Below are positions 57,055 to 64,000 of a stretch of 64,000 nucleotides of DNA, piece by piece. Each line of letters starts with the position of its first letter. Within the stretch, counting starts at the first letter, position 1. The notes under the pieces are model-generated. The model was not told the origin of the DNA and made no database searches. It saw only the letters and a list, made by a program, of their open reading frames with translations. Both the position numbers and the translations under genes were made by a program. Source of the DNA: Lycium barbarum (lineage: Eukaryota > Streptophyta > Magnoliopsida > Solanales > Solanaceae); the NCBI RefSeq assembly GCF_019175385.1, contig NC_083338.1, positions 89,177,777 to 89,241,776 of the forward strand, in the 5' to 3' direction.

Positions 57055-58622
57055 TTATTTATTTTCTACCCGGCCATATAAGATCGGGGTTTCATAATAG
57101 CCATACATAGGCACACATATATAAAGCTCATAAGAATCTTTAGCATCATCACTATCGTCGTTCATTACATCTATCCTTATAGGATTGCTCGTCATATGAG
57201 GAATTCAGTACAATCGTAACATATCGAGAATCATAAGCTTAGTAGCTTTTGAAGATAGCATCATTTGGAGGACATCATAGGCTTATAGAAGATTAGCTAT
57301 TTGGCAAAAGAACCATGCCTTATGAAAGAAGGGTTAGCCTTACATACCTTTCCGTTCAACTATTTTATTACTTGCACGTTCTCCTTCAATGCTCATGTTC
57401 CTACCTTCATTAGAGTTATACTATCATTAGAAAATCGATAGCTTAGCATACATGACTAAAGCTAGAGAAAATTGGATAGCATCTCCTCTATTTATACGAC
57501 ATCCTCCATATCATAAATTAACTCCCAAACATCAATAATAACATTCACAACATCATAACAATAGTCTTTATTTACCTACATTATCCTCACTTTTCAATTC
57601 ACTTCCAATCATACATATCCATCGTCATAGCACACTATTGCCTTCGCTCATATACAATGTTTGTCCCATGTTCTCAATATCATTTATAACATTATTATAT
57701 TCATAACATATCGAGAATCATTACTCAACCCAAACTATTACTCAAAAATGACACTATTACCACATTCATGATCCATTTTTTTATCTCCTTCTACAATCCA
57801 AGTGTTTCAACATCTCAATACCTTAAATAACATGGAAAGATCATAAAACTTACCTTAGATGTTGTAGGAATAAGCTTTGGGTGGAAATACTTCACTTGTA
57901 CCAAACCCTAGTTCATCTCCAATGGAATCTTTTGTAGTCCTCTAACCCTTGGAAGCTTTCTAACAGATAAACACTTGATTCTAGTCTTTGATCTTTGTGT
58001 TCTCTTGAACTTGAGTGGAATATGCTTAGAGAAGGGTTTTGAGCTCTCAACACTTGTAAAATATGAAAAATGAAGTAAAAGAACCCAAGGCATCTATTTA
58101 TGCAAACACTAAAAATCAGCCCGTCGGGACTTCCATGGACATTTATACGGTCCGTATAACATTGTATGGGCATATAATTGGTCGTGGTTCACCAACTAGA
58201 AAACCATCTCCCTTCTGCGAGTTATACGGACCCCTTATATGGATAGTATAAAGTTATACGGACCATATAAGTGGTCGTATAACTCCACTTCTCTGAAATG
58301 GTTTTTGTCGCTTCGTTCGATCTCCAATCCTTATGGAACCTTCTTGACACTTGTTTAGCACTTCATTAACAATATAAGGGACGTTATAACTCTTCTCCAA
58401 AACATCATTAAGTCACCATTAACTTGGTACTCGTAAATCCTTTTCGATACATAACGTATACCTTACCTTTTCTCGGCAGCTTTCTTCTCTTACCTCGAAT
58501 GTCTTTGAAATCTTAATTAGGGGCACCAAATGTCATTTCTCACTTATAGAAATATCGTATAAATCCTGCCCTTCGTTAGTATATTCACTGTACAGTAACG
58601 GAAAATTTCCTGAGGTGTAACA
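56056..58622 (-). repeat. B 5' LTR (2567 bp)
   Basis: It runs from TGTCACGACCCAACCGGAG to CTGAGGTGTAACA, then TSD TGGAT. It has GTACTGAGTATGTAAAGCAT (56532-56551), TTCATA hexamers (56735-56800), TA runs (about 56798-56828 and 56994-57050), GC-rich blocks (56838-56998), TTACATACCTTTCC (about 57340) and ATACGGTCCGTAT (58146-58158). Frames in the TA and TTCATA tracts are artefacts of the repeats. Confidence 0.93.
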
Positions 58623-58689
58623 TGGATACTGGAACACCATGAAGTCGTACGATCTCCTTGATATACAACTTTGCATAATCTTCTGCTGA
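58623..58689 (-). pseudogene. C integrase continuation (67 bp)
   Basis: After the B TSD the minus-strand integrase of C resumes (block between the SDRG region and the R-x-TYSAEDYA-type segment, matching 27130-27195 of E). It ends at the GTACGT microhomology, where the tandem copy of B begins. Confidence 0.82.
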
Positions 58690-59260
58690 GTACGTTCAAC
58701 TTGTCCATCAGTCTGGGGTGAAATGCTGTGCTAAGGCTCTCTTGAGTCCCCAAACCCTCTTGGAAGGACTTCCAAAAATTAGCTGTAAACTGAGTTCCTC
58801 TATATGAGATAATAGATGCTGGGACACCATGGAGTCGCTCTATCTCTTTAACATAAAGCTTTGCAAAATCTTCTGCCACATATGTCATTCTGACTGGTAA
58901 GAAATGAGCTGACTTCGTGAGTCTATCCACAATCACCCATATAGAATCATATTTACGTCGAGAACGGGGCAAGCCTGTAATGAAGTTCATGTTAATTACT
59001 TCCTACTTCCAAGTTGGAATTTCTATAGCTTGCAACAATCCGCCCGGCTTTTGGTGCTCGATTTTCACTTGTTGACAGCTGGGACATTGAGCTAAAAATT
59101 CCGCTATATATTTCTTCATCCCATTCCACCAATATATAGACTTAAGATCATGGTACAGTTTCGTTGCCCCGGGGTGGACAGAATAACGGGAGCAATGGGC
59201 TTCTCTCAATATTTGGTGGCATAATCCTGCCATATCAGGAACACATAATCTGCCTCGGCA
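58690..59260 (-). pseudogene. B2 integrase
   Basis: It has the same content and lesions as 51827-52397: TAG in the PTWK-W block (about 59002), the second catalytic Asp as Tyr (58802-58804), and a frameshift before the Glu motif (about 58718). Its start is joined to C sequence. One frame therefore reads through into the C fragment (58544-58990), which is only a fusion artefact. Confidence 0.87.
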
Positions 59261-60666
59261 TCAGAGAACTCCGTCTCCTGCAACCTCAAATGATGACTTC
59301 TCCTTCTGAGGCAGTGTATCTCTGTAACGCATTAGCATGGGATCTTCGTTTTGTCGCTCTTTCACTTCCACTACTAGCGACGAGACTGCTGAATTCTGAA
59401 TGGTAGTTCCCCTGCTACCTAAGTCCACTACTTGAACTCTTAGGCTAGCTAACTGCTGGAGCTCACGAGCCATTTCTCTTTTATCTGGTCGTATATCACA
59501 CAAACTTCCCATGGATCTACGGCTAAGAGCATCAGCCACAACATTTGCCTTTCCAGGGTGATAGAGGATATCAACTTTATAATCTTTTAGCAATTCCAAC
59601 CATCGTCGTTGCCGCAAATTCAACTCTTTCTGCTTGAAGATATACTCAAGGCTCTTATGATCTGTATAAATATCCACATGGACACCATATAAACTCCACA
59701 TCTTTAATGCATGAATCACTGCTGCCAACTCTAGATCATGGGTTGGATAATTTTTCTCATGTTTCCATAATTGCCTTGAAGCATACGCAATCACCTTACC
59801 ATGTTCCATCAACACACAACCTAGCCCAATGCCTGAAGCATCGCAATAAACAACATAACCCTCCAATCCCTCTTAAAGTGTCAGGACTGGGGCAGAAGTC
59901 AATCTATCTTTTATCTCTTTGAAATTACGTTCACAAGCATCTGTCCATTGAAACTTTGCTGATTTCTGGGTCAGCTTGGTGAGTGGTGCAGAAATGGAAG
60001 AAAAGCCTTCTACAAATCTCCTGTAATAACCTGCTAAACCCAGAAAGCTACGAACCTCCGTAGGGGTTGTGGGCCTTGGCCAATTTTTCATGGCCTCAAT
60101 CTTTTGGCTATCTACCCAAATACCATCGGCTGAAAAAATATGCCCCAGAAATGCCACTGAGTTCAACCAAAACTCACACTTAGAAAATTTTACAACCAAC
60201 TCTCGAGTTTGAAGAACTCTAAGGACAGTACGCAAATGACCCGCATGTTCTGCCTCAGATCTAGAATACACCAAGATATCGTCGATGAATACAATCACAA
60301 ATAGATCTAGGAAGGGCATGAACACAGTGTTCATCAAATCCATAAATATTGTCGGTGCATTAGTTAGCCCAAATGACATTACCCGAATCTCAAAATGGTC
60401 ATATCTTGTTCTGAACGCTGTCTTAGGGATATCTTTCTCCCTAACTCTCACTTGATGATACCCGGACCTCAATCTATCTTTGAAAACCATTTGGCACCTT
60501 GTAATTGATCAAACAAGTCATCAATCCTCGGAAGAGGATATTTTTTCTTAATCGTCACCTTATTCAATTGCCGATAGTCAATGCACATTCGCAAGGAGCT
60601 ATCTTTCTTTCGGACAAACAATACGGGTGCTCCCCACAGGGATGAACTAGGCCTAATAAAGCCTTT
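59261..60666 (-). pseudogene. B2 RT and RNase H
   Basis: It is the same domain set as 52398-53804 but more damaged. A TAA (CAA in B) at about 59873 separates the RT thumb from RNase H, and loss of one A near 60473 shifts the frame before [10 protein letters not shown]. The FIDD motif (about 60281-60292) and RNase H acidic blocks remain readable. Extra lesions relative to B imply decay after duplication. Confidence 0.88.
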
Positions 60667-61264
60667 CTAACGCAAGGCTTTCAATTGCTCCTTCAACTCT
60701 TTCAATTCTGCGGGAGCCATTCTATAAGGAGGAATAGATATAGGCTTAGGGTCTGGCAACACATCAATAGCAAAATCAATCTCCCACTCGGGAGGGAGGC
60801 CTGGAAGCTCTTCCGGGAACACATCCAGAAACTCATTCACTACGAGAACTGACTGAAGAGCCAGCGGTTCAGCTTCTGCATCTTGAACCTGAACTAGATG
60901 ATAAATGCATCCTTTTGTGAACATTTTCCTTGCCTTTAGATAGGAAATAAACCTACCTTTTAGTGACGCAGTATTCCCTTTCCATTCTAAAATTGATTCT
61001 CCTGGAAATTGGAAACGAACCATTCTCATTCTACAATCAACATTGGCATAACAAGAAGCCAACCAATCCATGCCCATAATAACATCAAAATCCACCATTT
61101 TTAACTCATGCAATTTAATCATAGTACGATGGTCACAATAACTATGCAGTTTCTATATACTCGGCTAGCTATTACCGATTCACCAGCAGGTGTGGACACC
61201 TCAAAAGGTTTGATCGACTCCGGTTTGACTCTAAACCGACTAGCAATATACGGAGTAACATATG
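60667..61264 (-). pseudogene. B2 protease and linker
   Basis: It matches 53805-54402 with the same stop before GFIRPSS and the same one-base loss in the active-site motif. Here the frame extends slightly further upstream (to 61122; IKLHELKMVDF) because B has a TAA at the equivalent of the Leu codon. Confidence 0.86.
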
Positions 61265-62709
61265 TCAATGTGGAGCCAGATCTATCAAAGCATATACATC
61301 ATTAGAAAATACCGATAATATACCTGTGACCATGTCAGGAGAAAACTCAAGATCTTGGCGTCCAGCCAGAGCATAAATACGGTGCTGAGGACTGCTAGAA
61401 CTGGGGACTCCCCCTCTGACTCTACAATGGCCGACTGGCATATGTGAACCTGGCCCCATAGGGCGCATAGATGATGAAGATCCGGCTGCCGACCCTAAAG
61501 GCTGGGTCCTGCCTCTACCACCAACTGAGGGGCAATCACGCATAATATGGCCTGGCCGACCACATGAATAACAAACCTCTGAACCCAATCAACACTGACC
61601 CCAATGTAACTTTCCACACTGGGAACATCGTGGCATGGGTGGCCTCGCCTGACCCGAATCACCTCTAAATTGCGAACCGAAAAAACTCTGACTCAGCTCG
61701 GAATGAGTAGATCTATCAAATCTCTGGCTTGAAAACCGTGGAGGCGTACTAGTCATAGAATGGCCTGAATTCCTCGAAAACTGTTGTCTGTGCCTGCCTT
61801 TAAACTCACTTATCGGACCCGAAGATCTAGCCCTCTTGCTATGTTCCCTATCATGCTCACGCTCACTCCTTTGTTGTTATAGGCTTTCTTCTAAATTTTG
61901 AGCGTGGGCCTGAATGCGTGAAATATCCATATTGTCCTGAAGGGACGCAATCAAACATCTATCCATCAAATGTGGCCCTAGGCCTTTCACAAATCAGTGC
62001 ACTCGGTCACCCATATCCGCTACCATGGCCGAAGCATACCTGGCCAAAGAATTGAAGCGGATACTATACTCTAAAGTACTCATGCTACCTTGCCTCCAAT
62101 TCAAGAACTTATCGGCTCTAGCTCGCCCAAATTCTGGGGGCAAATAATGTCGGAGGAAAGCATCTACAAATTCTTGCCATACTGGGGAGGCGCATTGGCT
62201 CCTCGTAAAGCCATCCAAACCGTGTACCAATGGATCGCGACATCCCTCAATCTATAGGATGATAACTCCACCGATTCGGTGTCCGAAACATGTATCAACC
62301 GAAGCGTCCTCAACATTCCATGAATAAAATTCCGAGGGTCCTCATCCGGCTTTGATCCAAATACTTCTGGAGGGTTCAAGCTAACAAAATCACGGGCTCT
62401 TACACTAACAGCCCTATCAACTTGCCCTGTACTTTGCCGCTGAGTCTGGGCAGCAACTAATTGAGTAAGCAAATGAATGGCCTCTTTGACATCTTGGCCT
62501 GAAGCATTCGGTGGAAGAGCCGGAGGTGCTGGAGCTAGGGCCGAGGCTCCCTCACGCTCCTTAAAAATAGGCACTAAATGGGGCGACTGAGATTGAGCCG
62601 CATTCTGGGACTCACTTTCCTCTACAACTGTTGGCGGTGCTCTTTCAGCCCGCGTTTCTGCCACTGTCTTGCCCTTTTGGGCTACCGTAGCCTTTCTCTT
62701 TACATGCAT
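61265..62709 (-). pseudogene. gag: B2 gag
   Basis: It has the same start and domain order as B gag, with zinc knuckle CYSCGRPGHIMRDC. It shares the B frameshift after GANAPP (about 62187) and the TGA before the knuckle. It has an added TGA near 61992 (CGA in B) after ADMGDRVH. Confidence 0.88.
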
Positions 62710-62901
62710 TTCTGCAATACATAACACACAGTTAAGGAAGAGAAGTTCTTATGTTATAACACTATTGAGTGATCTTATGAAGGAAGAAGGTCATTCATTC
62801 CTAAAATTCCCGCAGCCTCTTGTTTATAAGTATGGCGCGCAACACACCCATAACCAAGACTCTACTGGACACGGCTCGTAGACACACCCTAGGACAGAAC
62901 T

Positions 62902-62913
62902 GCTCTGATACCA
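62902..62913 (-). other. B2 primer-binding site
   Basis: GCTCTGATACCA lies four bases from the LTR copy at 62918, identical to B. Confidence 0.9.
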
Positions 62914-62917
62914 CTTT

Positions 62918-63498
62918 TGTCACGACCCAACCAGAGAGCCGCGACGAGCACCCGGTGCTAACCCACCGAGGCACCTCTGATCATACTTTCACATTTACAT
63001 CCAGGTGAGCCATATAGCTAAATCATACTTTCCATCCATCAGTCATACTAATCCCATTCGACAACAACACATTTATATCATCATTAGCAACTATGCCCAT
63101 ATCAACATCATTATGAAAACATAATAGACAAATAAGAGATAGCATAGGATGAGAGATAGTAGCATCATCGTCGCAAGCACTTACTTGCTTTTCATTGGGA
63201 CTTTCCATTTCTAAAGCGTGATTGTGTACATATATCCTATCCGTATCCGTATTCATATTCGTACTCATTTAAATCTCGTATCCATAGTCATATTCATTTA
63301 CATATTCATATTCATATTCATATTCATATTCATATTCATACCCATATTCATATATATATATATATCATTTACATAGCATACCCGACCACGAAGGTTCGGT
63401 GTTTTGCGTACCCGACCATGGTTAGGCTCGGTGATTATACGTACCTGACCCTACCAATGCTTAGGGTCATCCATACCCAACTGTAGTGGTGCGGACGC

Positions 63499-63532
<34 letters not shown>

Positions 63533-64000
63533 CTACCCGGCCATATAAGATCGGGGTTTCATAATAGCCATACATAGGCACACATACATAAAGCTCATAA
63601 GTATCTTTAGCATCATCACTATCGTCGTTCATTACATCTATCCTTATAGGATTGCTCGTCATATGAGGAATTCAGTACAATCGTAACATATCGAGAATCA
63701 TAAGCTTAGTAGCTTTTGAAGATAGCATCATTTGGAGGACATCATAGGCTTATAGAAGATTAGCTATTTGGCAAAAGAACCATGCCTTATGAAAGAAGGG
63801 TTAGCCTTACATACCTTTCCGTTCAACTATTTTATTACTTGCACGTTCTCCTTCAATGCTCATGTTCCTACCTTCATTAGAGTTATACTATCATTAGAAA
63901 ATCGATAGCTTAGCATACATGACTAAAGCTAGAGAAACTTGGATAGCATCTCCTTTATTTATACGACTTCCTCCATATCATAAATTAACTCCCAAACATC
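62918..64000 (-). repeat. B2 5' LTR, incomplete at window end
   Basis: It begins TGTCACGACCCAACCAGAG and follows the B 5' LTR. A 313-base deletion removes the part equal to 56244-56556, between two ATCAA copies. It thus lacks the GTACTGAGTATG and GACCCCGC modules. It has a shorter TA run (63500-63529). The window ends before its palindrome tract. Confidence 0.9.

Larger units (their letters stand above)
39813..58622 (-). mobile_element. B: minus-strand chromovirus, TSD TGGAT
   Basis: TGGAT flanks it at 39808-39812 and 58623-58627. Order from the right: 5' LTR (56056-58622), PBS, gag, protease, RT-RNase H, integrase, deletion and LTR G, chromodomain remnant, PPT, and a 3' LTR split by P2. It lacks about 540 bp of integrase C-terminus. 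Its inner part up to the left half of integrase is duplicated at 58690 onward. It is inserted in the integrase of C. Confidence 0.94.
58690..64000 (-). mobile_element. B2: tandem duplicate of 51827 onward
   Basis: Sequence from 58690 matches 51827 onward at a constant offset of 6863, then 6862 after a one-base loss near 60475, through integrase, RT-RNase H, protease, gag, PBS and into the 5' LTR at the window end. Many lesions of B are shared exactly. The junction is GTACGT, present in both parents. The LTR shares variants with the right, not the left, LTR of B. A direct tandem duplication explains this better than a new insertion. Confidence 0.85.

Noticed and set aside
56670..57097. Frames of 72-135 codons rich in Tyr/Ile/His
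   Set aside because: They are translations of TTCATA and TA microsatellites in the B LTR.
58544..58990. Chimeric 148-codon frame joining integrase to another integrase end
   Set aside because: It spans the duplication junction and reads C in the wrong context; the catalytic Asp is lost and it is no new gene.
1..64000. Host protein-coding gene, tRNA, rRNA or centromeric satellite
   Set aside because: I read both strands and found only LTR-element sequence. No cloverleaf with A and B boxes, rRNA block or monomeric satellite was seen. Diverged fragments could escape by-eye reading.

Overview
This window looks like gene-poor, repeat-packed plant heterochromatin. I found no host gene, rRNA, tRNA or CRISPR. 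Almost every base belongs to LTR retrotransposons of the Ty3/gypsy chromovirus type. The evidence is pol relics ending in a chromodomain, a primer site matching initiator tRNA-Met (TGGTATCAGAGC), 5-bp target-site duplications (TSDs) and very long LTRs of 2.3-3.3 kb. Tekay/Del is the likeliest clade, and a solanaceous or related asterid host is my inference from the general look of the LTRs; neither was tested.

Layout. 1-3159 is the end of a minus-strand LTR. A plus-strand LTR (3160-3316 and 13104-13730, 'H0') is split by element P1 (3317-13103, plus, TSD TATTG), whose damaged 3' LTR contains solo LTR S1 (10029-12990, TSD CGAAT). Minus-strand element A starts at 13731. It is interrupted by solo LTR S2 (18715-21234, TSD AACAC) and breaks off at about 21783 against a truncated plus-strand LTR (D, 21784-22689). 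Minus-strand element C starts at 22690. Its first LTR holds the complete minus-strand element E (23477-37048, TSD AATAT), which itself carries solo LTR F (28282-31552, TSD ACTGT). C's integrase is cut by minus-strand element B (39813-58622, TSD TGGAT). B's left LTR contains P2 (41885-48685, plus, TSD GTATG), a non-autonomous element with no gag-pol. B's integrase region contains a truncated LTR (G, 49590-51804).

From 58690 to the window end, the right half of B plus a scrap of C is repeated in tandem (offset about 6,863 bp, called B2). The copies share many inactivating lesions and join at a GTACGT microhomology, so this looks like a local duplication rather than a second insertion.

All coding regions are pseudogenes. 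The longest clean frame is RT-RNase H of B (52398-53759, 453 codons). The elements descend from an autonomous plan of 5' LTR, PBS, gag, protease, RT, RNase H, integrase, chromodomain, PPT and 3' LTR. The most interesting content is in the LTRs. Families that otherwise look different share an ordered set of short signals, including a family-specific palindrome array near a TATA box, an AGGTATGT motif, a TTACGTCA motif, a GC-rich hairpin array and a CAGTAC/GTACTG hairpin. The fast-changing arrays between the fixed signals differ even between the two LTRs of one element.
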